This document shows, one piece after another, positions 11,499 through 24,295 of a stretch of DNA of 64,000 nucleotides. Source of the stretch: Cycas panzhihuaensis (taxonomy: Eukaryota; Cycadophyta); the NCBI GenBank assembly GCA_023213395.1, contig CM041465.1, positions 13,392,001 to 13,456,000 of the forward strand, written 5' to 3'. The position numbers and the translations under genes were made by a program. Each line of letters opens with the position of its first letter. The stretch's first letter is position 1. The notes under the pieces were generated by a model. It searched no databases and was not told the origin of the DNA. It was given only the letters and a program-made list of their open reading frames with translations.

Positions 11499-12126
11499 AA
11501 ATCAACATATTTTTATGTTCAATAAATTGATTCGTTAATTGATTAAAAGTAATTGGTGGATGTCCTTCCTGTTGCCTAGTGGTTTTGAAAAGATTAAAAG
11601 GTTTTGGTAGTTTGTTAATTTCCAGATAGACAAGTGTATCATCATCTTTTACATGTGTTACAATGACTTCTTTGTCACCTACTTTTATAAAAGATTTGAT
11701 ACAATTTACTAGGTATTTGTTAATGAGTTAAAGTTTAGATAAGAAATCTTCAACTTTAGAAAAATCTTCATAATTTAAATCATATATTTATTGTTCTAAT
11801 ATAGCTAATTATTATGTATCAACCCTATCATACTTTTCCTTAAGAGTTTTCTAGATAGTGGCTAGATCATCTATTTTAGAGAACTGCCTACTAATGTTCG
11901 GGATGAGGGAGGATAAGATGGTGCCTAAGGCTCCATCACAATTCATCATATAGACTATATAAGCATCTGATGTTTTATTTTTATGTTTTAGAAACTTACT
12001 TGTGACATATTTCTATATCATTTACTGTTTAAGCTGATGGGATATTCTATTTTTCTAGTTGGCATAATTAGAGCTGGTTAATACTAAAATTGGTACACAA
12101 GAGGTTGTTCCTAGCATAAGTGCCAT
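11499..12126 (-). pseudogene. Copia gag N-terminal part, element B
   Basis: Minus-strand start codon at 12126-12124 reads MALMLGTTSCVPILVLTSSN, then NYANW and ISHQLK, parallel to C's gag from 6800. It runs leftward to the C insertion point and continues at 4038. Several stops replace Gln or Trp. Similarity to C's gag extends over the whole segment. Confidence 0.8.
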
Positions 12127-13986
12127 ATTGGCAATAAAAAATGACAATTAGAGATCCTCTTAGAGGAAAAGTGAAGAGGTTATGACCTTTAATAGTAGGT
12201 GAATAAATCACAAAGATAAATTCATTGATAGATATTGAATATTAAAGTGATCATTTAGTTACTTTACTGTTGATAAAAAATAATTTTATTAAAAGTTTAA
12301 TAGTCATTCATCAAGAAATATAAGATTTTTAATCAGAAATTTGTAAAAAGATAATCAGTAATAAGATAATTACATATTAGTGCCATAATATAAAGTGAAG
12401 CGATTAATTATTACATGTTAATAACATCATTTGTAAGTGAAAATAATAGTTTAAGAAAGTTTATAAATTTATGAAGAAGTACATAAATAAATAATGTTAT
12501 TACTTAATGAATTAAGAAAATAATCAATCTTGTATTAAATTACTACAAAGATGTGAAGAAAATTAAGGGTTAAAGAAATGTACTTGAGCTTACCTGGTCA
12601 ATGAAGAAGGCTTGACTTCAAACAAGAATCTTTTGATCAAAATGACATCGAAAAATCTCAAGAGACTAGTCAAAATATCTGCATCTGGCTCATGAATCTA
12701 ATGCTTCTTCTAAAATTGGATTTTAACTCTGTATGAAGAAGTTGTGGGGAAAAAAGCATAGGTACTCCCTTTTAAATTTAAAAAATAAAAAATATAAAAA
12801 ATAAAAAAGAATAATAATTTTAAACCCTTTTTATAATAGGGTCATGGTTATGTTAGATAGTGATGAGATGGGGGGCTAGCAGGTTGGGGGGTTAACAGAT
12901 CCAAAAACTAGATAGGATAGATTTAATGAAATTTAACAATATAAAAAAAAAAATTATTTGATATTGTCTAATCATTTGAGGTCTTCCCAAAACAAAAGAT
13001 TATAACCCTAAATATTAGGGTTTTAAATCAATTTCATTATATGTGGGGTGCGCAGGTGATCAATTACAAACCTTTGTTTCTTAGTCTCATCGATCGCCAT
13101 GAATAGAGGATGTTGTTTCTTATAAATGCATGGGTCATGGACATTGAATACTTCATGAGGTGTATTCTAGTGAGGTAGATAAATAGAGGAGTAGATACTT
13201 TAGTGTCTAGTGCCATGAGCGATGTTTAAGAATCTTCTCTTCTAAGAGCAATGCTTCATTGTCTCTAGGTTTCTCCGTTAGTATCATCTCTTTTTCTGAA
13301 AGCTATGGGCATCAGATGTTTCGAGTCAATGTGCCATGGATATTCATTGTTTTGAGCATTATAAGAAAGGAAACCACATTTGTGAATGTGATAGACTGAG
13401 ATTATTCATGACTAGATCTATGGCCATAAGCTATGCTTCTCTCTTCATGTTGGGATGACCACATGGGGTTTACTTGAGGGCTTCTCACAGGCCGTCTCCT
13501 CCTTCTAGCGTCTCGTAGGCTGACTCTTCTTTCTGGTATCTTATAGGCTATCTCTTCCTTCTAAACATTTCTTTGTTAGTTTATCTTCTCATAAGGATGT
13601 CATTCGATCATCTCTAGATTTTAGGACTAAAATCACCATCTATTTCAAGTAGACATCTCAACCAGTTGTTGTTTGGATCCTTTCAAGCTTGCCACATTCT
13701 TCTTGAATCTCTTCCTTTCTAGAGTCACTTATGTGATGGTGCTTTACTTGGAATGCTTTAGAAGTAGAGTCATCATTACCTTGATTTGGGAATTGGGAGA
13801 ATTCAAAGGACTGGGCAGAATGCTGTAGGGCAATGTAGATTTGTGTCTAGAACTGCATAGGTATTCTTGTAGTGTATGTGGTTGTGGGAAAGTGACCACT
13901 TGTAATCTTTCTTTTCATGCTTCTTAGAAGGACCTTATTTCAGTATTAATCTTCATATTAACTAATGAAAGGAATTGGTTGACCTT
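12127..13986 (-). other. Untranslated leader of element B
   Basis: About 1.9 kb between gag and primer site, comparable in size to the leader of C. The gag-proximal half (12130-12830) is very AT-rich. The LTR-proximal half (13020-13980) has more mixed composition, with one minus-strand frame carrying an Arg-rich stretch over the 28-bp repeats. No recognised domain. Confidence 0.6.
13478..13561 (-). repeat. Three tandem 28-bp repeats in the leader of B
   Basis: Units start at 13478, 13506 and 13534. They share a core of the type TAGGCTATCTCTTCCTTC with about six changes between units. The 28-bp length is not a multiple of three, so it is not a conserved peptide repeat. Confidence 0.8.
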
Positions 13987-13998
13987 GCTTTGATACCA
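13987..13998 (-). other. Primer-binding site of element B
   Basis: Plus-strand GCTTTGATACCA is the reverse complement of TGGTATCAAAGC, one change from the initiator-Met complement TGGTATCAGAGC. It sits directly inside the 5' LTR. Confidence 0.85.
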
Positions 13999-14360
13999 TG
14001 TTAGAGAGAGGGTACATAAATAAGAATTAAATATAAATGAAAGAATCATTCAAAACCATAAGGAAGTGCACTAGATCTGGTAGGTGGAAAACCCTTTTAG
14101 GGGATAAAAAGCCACCTCAAAAATAGTAATAATATTATAATAATAATGATTGTACATTTGAATAGGTTGAGGATCTCATCCTCCCTCTCATACTAACCAT
14201 CTACCTATGTACCAACATAATGCTGCCTCCCAAATCTTCCAGCTAGATAATGTATGAAAGATTCTAGAATAAATGGGAGAGGAGTTCATTGATTTAGACA
14301 GTTGCCCAAATCACTAAACTTTTGTAATAAGACAAATAAACTTAATAATAAAAGATAACA
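13999..14360 (-). repeat. 5' LTR of element B
   Basis: 362 bp; plus strand begins TGTTAGAG and ends GATAACA, giving TGTTA...TAACA inverted termini. It contains the reverse complement of the GGGTTTTCCACC block seen in C's LTR but is otherwise different, so B and C are related families rather than copies of one. No second LTR exists in the window. Confidence 0.75.
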
Positions 14361-15213
14361 TTAGAGTTTAATACTAATATTTTTCATGTAATTAGATTTT
14401 TTAAAAGATTATTAGGGTAGCCCTTTCTCTAGATCCAACTTGCAATTATAGGAAGGAGTAACCCTCCACTACTCACATTAGGATGTGAAGAAGGTACACC
14501 TTAATGAGGTGAATGCCCCCAAATTCTTGAACTTCTTGTTACATTATTCTTTTACTTCTTCCTTTCATTTCTTTCCATTTGGGGTGGGTAAGTAGAGCCC
14601 ACTTTATTCCATTTCAACTAGCAATGCAAGCATTTGGAAAGGAGTACAAAGAAAGATGAGGAGTAGCATCACTAACCATCTACTACACCTAGTTGTACCT
14701 CTTTCCTCTTTTCTTTTGTTATTTCATATTCTTGTTATTATTCTCACTCTACTCCCCATTATAAGAGTTCCTCCCCCCTTATTATTTGTTCCTTTTTAGT
14801 TGTATTATCATTGAAAAGGAAAATAAGGAAGTTGAGGAGGGTCTCTTGCATAGTGGAAAATAAAGGGAAACTAATTTGTAAGAAAGGAAATAGGTTTTCT
14901 TTCCCTTTTATTTTAGCAAAAGGAATATTGAAAGCAAAGGTGTTTTGGGCTAGGGTTTCATATAGGAAAGGAGCATTTACCTTTCCCTCTCTTTGTTCCC
15001 TCCTTGGTTGCATCTATTTTCCTTTCTCTCAATTAGCATACATGTTTCTTTTTAGAAAAGAAAGAAGAGAGTGTTGAAGGAAAAGAGAATGGGGTTTCTT
15101 TACTTAATTTGTACCTCTCTTTTGTTTCCTTTTTGTTCTTGTTTCAAACAACATAACAACAAAACTCAAGCATACCCCTCTTATCCCACTAAGTAGGCAT
15201 GTGCCTATTTATC

Positions 15214-15302
<89 letters not shown>

Positions 15303-15535
15303 CCATATTGGCCCCTTTTCAAGGGAGTTTTCCCAACTATGGCCCCTTCCTCCAAAACCCTAAGTAAAGGGGGAGGACCGCTCCCATGCACTCTCGAATC
15401 AACAACCCCCAAGGTGCACGAGTGCCTTATGTAGGCTAACCAAGAATCCATTACATCCCATACTAGGTCCTACACCCTAGGCCTAGCTATCCATAATTTT
15501 TGTTATCTTAGGTACATCTTATAGGAGTGATCTCA
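14361..15535 (+). repeat. 5' LTR of element D, 3' part only
   Basis: Homologous in direct orientation to about 41945-43094, the corresponding part of D's 3' LTR. The first 1.3 kb of this LTR is absent because element B ends at 14360. It ends TGATCTCA, matching CGATCTCA at 43094. Small ORFs here (such as 14811-15077) are shadows of LTR sequence. Confidence 0.85.
15217..15298. repeat. Compound microsatellite (TC)24(TA)17
   Basis: Pure TC repeat 15217-15264 followed by pure TA repeat 15265-15298, inside D's 5' LTR. The sister LTR has TC then AC repeats at the same place (42796-42838). Confidence 0.95.
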
Positions 15536-15536
15536 T

Positions 15537-15554
15537 TAGGAACCATACTCGAGA
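15537..15554 (+). other. Primer-binding site of element D (decayed)
   Basis: TAGGAACCATACTCGAG follows the LTR end. It aligns with TGGCGACCATACTGGGG at the same place in E, with C-to-T and G-to-A type changes. Confidence 0.7.
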
Positions 15555-15804
15555 ATGCTAACTAGAATTCTTTAGACTTCCTTTAGCTTTCTTGCATACC
15601 TTTTACCTTGCATAGGGCCTACTAGGGTGTCTTTCTTTTAGATTTATTATTTATTGCCTTTATTCCCTCTCTATTATTTCTACTTCTTTACATAGAGTGG
15701 TTCACCCATGGATGCGATGTCTCTTATGTCACTTGCATGGTTTACCTCTTATTGAAGTAGAGCCCTTTTATTCTCATATTCCTTCATCTGACTAAGATTC
15801 ACCA

Positions 15805-18460
15805 ATGGAGGGATATCCTTCCAATTAGGATAATGACCCTTACACTTTAGATTAGACTCATCTTGAGGCCCCCTCCTCTCAATAGGATCTCATCTAAATT
15901 AATGTGGATCTTGTATATTATCATATCAAATCAATTGAAGGTTGTTAAGAGCTTCAACTACTCCTTATATATGTCATAAGGAGTTTTTAATCAAGGGTTC
16001 CTACCCCATACTCTGAACAGATTCCCCCTATCTTATCCATCACATTTTGGTCATCAAGAAGAGGTTTCTACCTCTTATGACAATTTTTATACTTCTCATG
16101 GGGATGTGGTCAACACCTTACGAGAATGCTTCAAAGTTGTAACTATGCAGCCACTTCCCAAGTGGTTGTGCTAGTTCCTTCAAACTTTGGCTTCCTTGTC
16201 TTACATTGCCCCCCCTCTTCCATCTCTTCCTTTTACTTACTCTACCTCTAGGAAGTAGTTTTAGTAGGGTATGTTTCTACATATGTCTCTCTTGGCCAAT
16301 TAGTCACTTTGGGTATACAAATCCCTCAAGTAGGGGTAAGTATACCTTCACATCTAACTAACATGTCCCAACCTATTACTATACTAACCCCTTCATTTCA
16401 TTTAACTATGCCCTTTTCCCTATGATATGTGGGACATGGGGGTATGGATTCCATCTATCTATGGCCACAAACTATGGATCCATCACTCTATATTCCTTTA
16501 GGGTACACATCTCAACCTTGGGGGCATGGGGGATTAAATCCCTTTCTTACATATGGGATTGATCCCCTTCATCACTATGGGGTTGCCCCTCCCCTTAGGG
16601 GTCCATATAGGTAAAATCCCATTCCTCATGCCTAATTTTATCAATATTTCTCTATGCTTTACATGGGTTCTTCTTTGCATATCTACTAATCTGCTCCTAT
16701 GAGAGTATGTCCTCAACCCTCACATCCTTATGTAGCTTATCCCTAAGGTGTAGCAAGACCCTCTCACCCACCTCCTCATCTGATGATTTCCCATTTGGGG
16801 GATATATGTTCATGTCCATTAGGAGGGATAACCTACCCTCCTACCTGTTATGCCCCTTATTAATAAGGGTATCATCCTTATGATGCCACACCTTACTCAC
16901 CACATGTTACGAGTGGGTATCTTTACACTACATCCCTTTATTCCCAGTTTGACCCATTAATCTAATTAGGGACCTATCCCTTTATCGAGTATTAATCAAC
17001 CTCATTATCCATCAAGGTATTAAGAACCAACCTACTACCTCATCCTCATGAGGTGCCTAAGTTTGATGGTGCCTCCTCCCATAACCCAACTGAGCATGTC
17101 AAGTATTTGCCATATCATGCATCAACTATTGGGCCTATGACCATATTTTGATGAAACATTTCCCTAGATCCCTCTAGGGAGATGCCTTTAAATCGTTCTA
17201 TCATCTCCCTCCTTACTCCATCTCAATCTTTTGGTTGTTAGTTGATGAATTCATCAACTACTTTGATGTTACCTAGCCATTTGAGAGTGGGGTTAAAGCC
17301 CTACTCTCACTTAAACAAGGCCCTGAGGAACTAAACTATGACTTCATGTAATAGTTCCATGATTTTCTATATTCTTTTAAGGCCACATTACCTAAATAAT
17401 TGAAGTGATATGTTTTTATTAATGCATTACACCTTGAGGTGCATGCTGAGGTCCTTAAAATGAGAGTGATATCTTGTGATTCAATCATTACTAAATGCTT
17501 GGTGTTGGAAGCTATTAAGATCTAAGCTAATCTTAAGAAGCTTCCAAAGCAATCATAATGTCCTGAGGTACCCCCTCCCTCATGTGACCAAAAGGGAAAA
17601 TATCCCACTTCAATGCCTCCTATCGGCACCACTAATAAGACCCTAGATCCCCTTATGTCATTATTTGCTCTTTTGAGTGAATAGTTAAAGATCTTAAGCT
17701 GCAATCAACTTAGGCTTCTCCTGAGTCACAATGACCTATCCCTCAAACTTCTAGAACTTCCTCATCTACAAATTCTAACACTACTTCTCAAAGGAAGGGG
17801 ACACAATCTCCTCCTAAGAAGAAGTAGTGTCCCATTCATAGTGAGTATTTTCATGATGAATCATGATGTTGGAAGTAATACCTTGATCTTGTCCCATCCT
17901 ATGAGCCTCCTTCATAGGGTGCTTCTAAACCCAATTTGGAGCAACCTATTCATTGTGATTTGTTCCCTAACCATGAGGAATAGGATCACTCCCCTCAAAA
18001 TAAGAGAGTGGGGAATAGAAGGCAAACTCCCCCCCCCCTTCCTCAAATTGGGTGAAGGGCAAGACCCTTATTGATGCCTCTTCTCCTTCTAGCCCTATAG
18101 CTCAGCACCCCTCTTCTTTTTAGTTTAAGAACTAGGAGAGGAAGGTCATCTAATTCTTAAGACTGCTCTTATATCCCTAGTCATGAGGTATTAGGCTACT
18201 AAAGAGGCTACTAAGGCCTCCTCTTCTTAACATCAACTTCCTATAGATTCTCCTCCAATGGAGATCCCTGTAGTTACTAAGGATATTCCCATGCACCCTA
18301 GGTGTTACGATTTTAGGAGAGCTCTTCCCTAGCCCACAAGAAAAGGGAAGACCTTCTCCATTATTGAAGAGTTACACTTAGTTTCTATGGGAATGTCTAT
18401 GATGGATATCTTGTGGAGTTACCCTAAGTAATGTGCTCTTCTTCTAAAGACTCTTGGTCA
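15805..18460 (+). pseudogene. Tat-like Gypsy gag, element D
   Basis: Begins at ATG 15805 (MEGYPSN), matching MEGYPSDW in E. A Pro/Gly/Tyr-rich region follows (YGIDPLHHYGVAP near 16550-16590). The conserved gag core starts with KFDGASSHNPTEHV near 17055-17100 and runs to about 17480. Near 17828-17875 lies a CHHC-type knuckle, CPIHSEYFHDES then CW. Stops and frameshifts are frequent and CG dinucleotides are almost absent, consistent with long methylation decay. Confidence 0.8.
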
Positions 18461-19384
18461 ATGAGATGCCCTTGTCCATGTTATAGTTACTACCCATTTA
18501 CTATCGCCATTGATACTCCTGATCTCACCTTGAAGAGGACTATCATAGATAATGGTTCCTTAATCTATGCTATGGCTCTTAAGCTTATTCCCTAGAAATA
18601 CTAGGGATATGATGGGAGTAAGAAGTCCTACTTGGGGATAATTACTCTCCTACTTATGTTAGAAAGGAAGACTATTCTATAAGACATTGTTATTCTCAAC
18701 ATCAACATTGATTACAACCTCTTATTAGTTGATCCTTGGCTTAATTAAATGGGAGATATCTACTCCTCACAATGGGGGTAACTTAAATTTATCCTTGAAG
18801 AACAAGTCAAAGTTATCATATGTGAGCTTCCCCCTTCTTGTACATCTCTATCAACTTGTTAGGTTATCTTCAATGCCACAAATAACGATCCTAACGAGTC
18901 TCTCCCCTCTTTAGGGAGTCTTTTTAGGGATCTAATCCTTTCCAGTATAAGCCCTTATCTTAACTTGAACCTAATCTAGTTAGGTTTGACCCTATTAGTG
19001 TAGGTAGCTACAACCACCTAGCCATTATAAGTGACGTCAAGTCAGATATCGAGGGCCATAAGCCCTCTCCATGATGTGTCACTCTTATTTCCCATACACC
19101 TAAGGAAGTACCCCATGTGGGTCCCTCCCCTATTTTCAGTCCTCATCCAAGGACCCTTAACCATCCTCTGGGCCATTAGGTTTAACCCAGCGCCCACCTT
19201 TATATTCCACCTGAGCCATTATATGGAGGTATACTCCCAAGTGTGTTTTTCATGTGCACACCACTTCTATTTGGCTTGGGCCCTTATAAAGTAACAAGAC
19301 CTACCTGATTTAAATACAGTCACCTCATGTTGAGATCTAGTGTGTGTTAAGTCCATCACATCATACTACACAGTGACTTGGTTC
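18461..19384 (+). pseudogene. Gypsy aspartic protease and linker, element D
   Basis: IAIDTPD leads to the active-site segment IDNGS at 18545-18559, then YNLLLVDPWLN and QWG.LKFILEEQVKV near 18710-18815. E carries VDNGS at the same place, so Asn at the second position is a family feature rather than a local mutation. A Pro/Ser-rich linker runs to the E insertion at 19385. No reverse transcriptase precedes the interruption. Confidence 0.75.
19380..19384. repeat. Target-site duplication GGTTC, left of array E
   Basis: GGTTC directly precedes TGTTTCCC of LTR1 and recurs at 36379-36383 directly after LTR3. It shows the whole three-LTR array derives from one integration. Confidence 0.88.
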
Positions 19385-21894
19385 TGTTTCCCAGCTAGTG
19401 GGAATGGACTCGGGACGCATCGACACAGGTTTGTGCAGGTATATGTTCTTACTTTTCTTACTTATGTTTGCTAAGGGAATTTAGAATAGTTTGATTGACA
19501 TGTGCCTGCCTGCACGCATTGCTCGTTTGCCTGTTCATAATGCATGTGCCTAACGGCACCTCTTAGCCTATGACGACTCACATCGGGGGCATCCATAAGC
19601 GGATGCGACACCGTGTAAGCGTCTGACCACTCACGATGTCTCCATGGTCTTCGGGATGCTTTTGCCGGCTTGTTTATTCGTGTTACCACGTCTTGCTTAT
19701 GTTGCAAACCCTTCCTAAGCTCCGGTTTAACCCTTAGTCGTGGCTCTTTGCACCATTTTGAGTACTTGACCCTTTGCTGGGCCTTCCCCGATTGATTTAA
19801 TTCATGTTCACCTTGTTCTTACCTTAAAAAGTGATTTTTATGACTTTTATCTTTGTATTTTCTCTTTTTTCAAATTTGGTAGTCTGCATGACAAACTTAG
19901 CGGTACCACAAAGTTCTTGATGAGTACCGGTCGTCTGGCAGTAAACTTAGCATGATCTAAAGTTTCTTGCAAGATCTGACCGTTTAAAATTGAAAAAAAA
20001 ACTCTGTGACGATGGCGCGTTTTTCCGCAGGCTGGCGTGGCTCCGAGCGGTTGGAGGCGCGAGGGCCCCCAGCGTTCACTTCTTATGCCAAGGCATAAAA
20101 CCCTTTTTCATTCATTTGCCTCATTCTTGAGTTCACTTTTCTAGACTTCCAAGCAAAACTCTCTACTAAAGACAAAGGAAAACACGAAACTAAGGATTTT
20201 CATGTACGGCGGTTGAGCAGAGGTGAAGGCGGCTACTACCAGCTGGAGTTGCAGGGCCATTGCTGCCCCCTACGTCTCTCCATCGCAAGCTCCACTTCCT
20301 CATACAAATACTCAAAGATCCAAAGCATTTCTTCATAAGAAAGACTACTCCAAAGGACAACTTCTAGCTCCCATCTTGCACGGAGCTTCCTCCTTCCATT
20401 CTACTGCAAAGGACACTAAAAAACCAGCCTTAGACATTGCTTGTGCTGCTGTTCCAAGTGGCCAAGGTACATGCATGCATGCTCTCTCCCATTTAAGGTA
20501 GTTCTTGTCTTTCATTGGTGCTTTTTGCCCGTTTTTTTGTTATTTTACTTGCAAGCTCTTCTCCTTCTTTTGCGTGAACTTTCTTTGGGATCTCCTTTGT
20601 CATTTGATGCAAGTAACCTTAGCTAGTTGTGGCTTACTATAGTGCTGCCCTAGATTGGGTGCATTTTCTTGCATTCCCTTGAGATCCATCCTTTCCCTCT
20701 TAGCTTTCTCTTCCACCATTTCCTAAGCTAGTCGGCATAAAGGGTTTTCACGAGGATTTGAGGGAGATAGGCGGGGTTCCGTCCCCCATTGCCATCCTTC
20801 TCCCCAAGGGTTCCGTCCCTTATCCTCTCTCCCTTTAGCACCCGCACCTTCTTAGGAAGCAGACTAGGAAGCCTTGGAGTTGGGTTGAGTTTCCCTCTTG
20901 GTATAGGCAATTTGTTACTACATGACTCACCTTGTTGCATGCTAGCCTTGTTTTCCCTATACCTGTGCGGACCTCTCGTGGGTGAGTTAGCCATCCAGGG
21001 CTACACTCAATCCCATTTAGCATGTTTCATGGTGCATTATAGCTTGCATGTTTCAAATGCGATTAGTTTCATTTTCGTTATATGTTGGTGCTTAACTACA
21101 TTTTCTAGCGTAGTTGATTTCATTTTCGGTATATACATATATATCTAAATCGATTTTGGTAGCCTCTCTCGAGAGGAAGGCATTTGTTGGGAGTATTTGC
21201 GGGATTGCGTTGGAGGAAGCATTGCGAGATCGACCGTTCTTGGTCGGCCCCATATGGTATTTCTTCTCCCTTTTGGTTGAGCTTTGCTTCCGTTCCTTCA
21301 TTTCATTTAGTCCTTGCATGCTTTTGGGGAGGTAAGTGCACCCCCTTCGTTGTCTTGATCGGCGTTGCATGCGGGAGGAGGAATGGGCGCAACCAGGAGG
21401 GACATCCACGCTTCAGTTCGAACGCCGGATCCAGGTATTCTTCGCATGCCTTTCATATTTTCTTTATGCTTTTATGTTTCTTTGCATTTACTGTTATAGA
21501 TAAAGGAACATAAAGGAAAGAAGAAAACAACCTTTTATTGTGTATTCGCTTGCTCGTACTATTTCTTTACATTGCATAACATAGGAATAGAAGACTTGTT
21601 TGCGTTGTATCCCCTAGCCGCATTCTACCCCGTATTCTTTACACTTTTGGTTGGTTGCCCCCTCGTCGCCTTCTCATTGCCTTGAGAAGTAGCGGCCTTG
21701 AGATTCTTTTCCCTTCCGGCCATCAGAAGGTAGGAAGGCCTCCTCTTGCAGCTACAGAGCAACCGAGCACCTTGCGATCCGTGCCGCTCGGCGCCGGACG
21801 TCTGCGGTATGATCCTCGCTATTTAGCTTTGTTTAGCGTATTGTTTTATGCCCTTCCGCTAGGCGTTGGATCATTGCCCATGGAGAGCGTTTCA
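19385..21894 (+). repeat. LTR1 of array E
   Basis: 2,510 bp, TGTTTCCCAGCTAG to GGAGAGCGTTTCA. The U3, TATA-like box, R and U5 order is shared with LTR2 and LTR3. Many small open frames inside it are incidental. Confidence 0.92.
20093..20102 (+). promoter_or_regulatory. TATA-like box in LTR1 of E
   Basis: GCATAAAACC about 710 bp into the LTR, conserved in LTR2 and LTR3 and matching TATAAAACCC in D's LTR. Likely core promoter; the transcript would start shortly downstream. Confidence 0.55.
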
Positions 21895-21912
21895 TGGCGA
21901 CCATCTTGGGGC
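21895..21912 (+). other. Primer-binding site 1 of array E
   Basis: TGGCGACCATCTTGGGGC starts directly after LTR1. The TGGCGACC start and GGGG block are typical of Tat/Ogre-type Gypsy elements, which use an Arg-type tRNA primer by published descriptions. Confidence 0.75.
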
Positions 21913-22066
21913 CCGATGAGGAGCTAGATCGCTTCCCCTTCGTGTTGGTGCTCTTGCCTTTAGGTAGTTTCGCATTCTGTGTTTTGGGTTGGGGAACCCC
22001 AGCGGGTTTGCGTCTTTCCTTTCTTTTCCTTTTCACTTTTTCTAACAACGCTCGCGGAGGCGTTGC

Positions 22067-24295
22067 ATGCGACGTTTCTCGCGCCGCTTGCGGGGTTTGC
22101 CGCCATTGTTAGAAGACCAATCTTCGCGTTTCATTCCATCGTCGAACCCCGATTCGGCAATGGAAGGTTACCCGTCCGATTGGGCCTACCATGCCATGAC
22201 TTCAGGAACTCAAGAGTTCCCTTCATCCGTTCCGGAATCCACCCGTGAGGGCGAGGATTCCATTTATTACCCAGATGACCATTTCCACGCCGAAGACTTT
22301 GAGCCTTGGCTCATGCGGCGGAGGATCCAGACCACTCGTGAGACCGCCACCCCAATGGCGAGCCTTACGAGGCGCCTGAGGATCCCCTACTTCGAAGTCC
22401 GTCGACCTCGTATGGCTATGAGGATACCCCTCCGTAGCCGGTCGAGGCGCTTGGCGGTACTTTCGGCGATCGCGCCAACCGCCTCCTAGATGGTTTACGG
22501 AAATGCTACATAGCGTGGCGTCTTCCTCATCCATGCCCACGTCATCTACGACGGTTGATGCTTCGCGCACACACGTCTATGCCGTGTCTACCCGGCTCTA
22601 AGGCGGTGTTGCGCTGCCTAGTCGTGGTCCCACTCCTTCGGGACCCGTTCGCGGCGTGTCCGTTCCCCAACTCGGGGTTAGTATGCCTTGCTCAAACCAA
22701 ACGCACGTGCCACCGCCGAACGTGGCGCACGCGTTCCCTAGTAGGCCTCGAGGCCCTACTAGCGCCACCACCGCTAGCCATGTAGGACCCACTCCTGCGT
22801 ACGTCCAGAACCCGGTTGGTGGTCCTTCTCTTTACGTGCCCCGTGCTGCGTCACAACCTTGGGGGCAGGGCAAGGGAAACCATCTCCCTGTCTATGGAGT
22901 GGACCCGTTGCACCCATATGGGGTCGCGCCACCTACGAGTGGCCCATATGGGCAAAACCCGATCCCTCACCCTCTGTTTTCGACGTCGGTAGCGACTCCT
23001 GCTGCTGCGTCGGCCTGAGGGCGCTCCTCCTTTCCGAACATCTACCGGACCCCCTTCCCACAAGGTGTTTCCTCAGGAGGATGGGACCAAACACCCCATC
23101 CGTTCCTTTGCCGGTTGTCGATCCCTTAGCCCAGGCAAGGACACGTCCTTTCGTGGACTATAGGTCGACGCCATTGTCTGTTGAGGCGTTGAGGACTAAC
23201 TTGCCACCTCATCCTCCTGAAGTCCCCAAATTTGACGGGACTTCGTCGCAAGACCCAACCAAACATGTCTTGCGACTTTTCCATGGCGTGCATCGACTAT
23301 TGGGCCTATGACCATATCTTGATGAAGCTCTTCCGCGGTCCTTGCGGGCGCCCTCAAGTGGTTCTACCGCCTTCACCGCCCATTCGATTTCCTCATTCCG
23401 GCTAGTGGGCGAGTTCGTCAACTACTTTGACGTGGCGTCCATTCGAAAGCGGAATGAAGGCACTGTCGCTCAAACAAGGTCACGATGAGATGAATCGTGA
23501 CTTTGTGCGACGCTTTCACGATCTTCTTCACTCCACCAAGGCCACATTGCACGAGGAGTTGAAGAGGATCTGCTTGTCAATACGCCGTCACGAGGTGCAC
23601 GTGGAGGTCCTCAAGATGGGGCAACCACGTGTGACTCCGCGATTCGAGGTGTTTGGCGTTGGAGGCCATTGAGATCGGTGGACTCAAGAAACCTCCCAAG
23701 CCCTCACGGCGTCGTGGCGCCTCCCCGAAGAAACCGAACCTTCGCGGCCCAGTCCACCTCTCATTCGACTGAGAGGACCTTAGATCCCCTTACCTCCGCC
23801 ATTCGCTCATTCGAGCACACGATGAAGGAGTTACAACTCCAACCTCCTTCGTCACCTACCTCCCATAGACACATCCGTGAGACTTCTCGTGTGATGCCCC
23901 CCAAAGGGGGTAACACCCAACCTTCTCAAGCAAGGAGGATCGAACCTCCCCTTGAGAAGAGGTGGTGTTCCATCCACGGGGAGTGTTTCCATGACGATGC
24001 GGCGTTGGGCACAACACCCACGCGACTCGTCCCCAGTGAAAGCATCGAGGCCTAATCTCGATCGGCCATTCATAGAGACCCATTCCCCAAACATGGGGCG
24101 TGGTCGTGATGTTCAACAAGGAGCGGTCGAGAATCGGGATAGATCTCCGATCCTCGCCCTTCGCATGGTAGAGGGAAGGGTGTGCGAAGGTCACCTTCCC
24201 TTCGCTCCCGACCGGCCGTGCTCCATCACCTTCGCGGTCACTTCTGAGGAAAGAAGGTTGTCCAATTGCTTGAGACCACTCAGTTATATGCCTTA
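22067..24295 (+). pseudogene. Tat-like gag, first unit of array E
   Basis: ATG 22067 (MRRFSRRLRGLPP) is in frame with a second ATG at 22160 (MEGYPSDW), the start shared with D; either could be used. The frame runs to 22489 and then breaks repeatedly. A Pro/Tyr-rich region (VYGVDPLHPYGVAPP, 22890-22940) precedes the gag core: KFDGTSSQDPTKHV near 23228, then MKALSLKQGHDEMNRDFVRR near 23446. The knuckle CSIHGECFHDDA at 23968-24003 lacks the final Cys-Trp seen in D. Breaks are small indels near CG/CAG/CTG sites rather than stops. Confidence 0.8.

Larger units (their letters stand above)
11494..14360 (-). mobile_element. Element B, Ty1/Copia retrotransposon, 5' portion
   Basis: Minus-strand continuation of the element at 738-4043: gag N-terminus, long leader, primer site and 5' LTR. 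The outer LTR end (14360) abuts sequence homologous to the middle of D's LTR, so B jumped into D's 5' LTR. The matching flank at B's other end is gone. Confidence 0.85.

Noticed and set aside
15201-15451. Open frames across the TC/TA repeat on both strands
   Set aside because: They are translations of a microsatellite (Ser-Leu and Glu-Arg runs) inside an LTR.
21655-22048. Overlapping open frames of 70-120 codons in the LTRs of E as host genes
   Set aside because: They recur in the three LTRs with shifted frames, lie in non-coding LTR sequence, and have no domain content.
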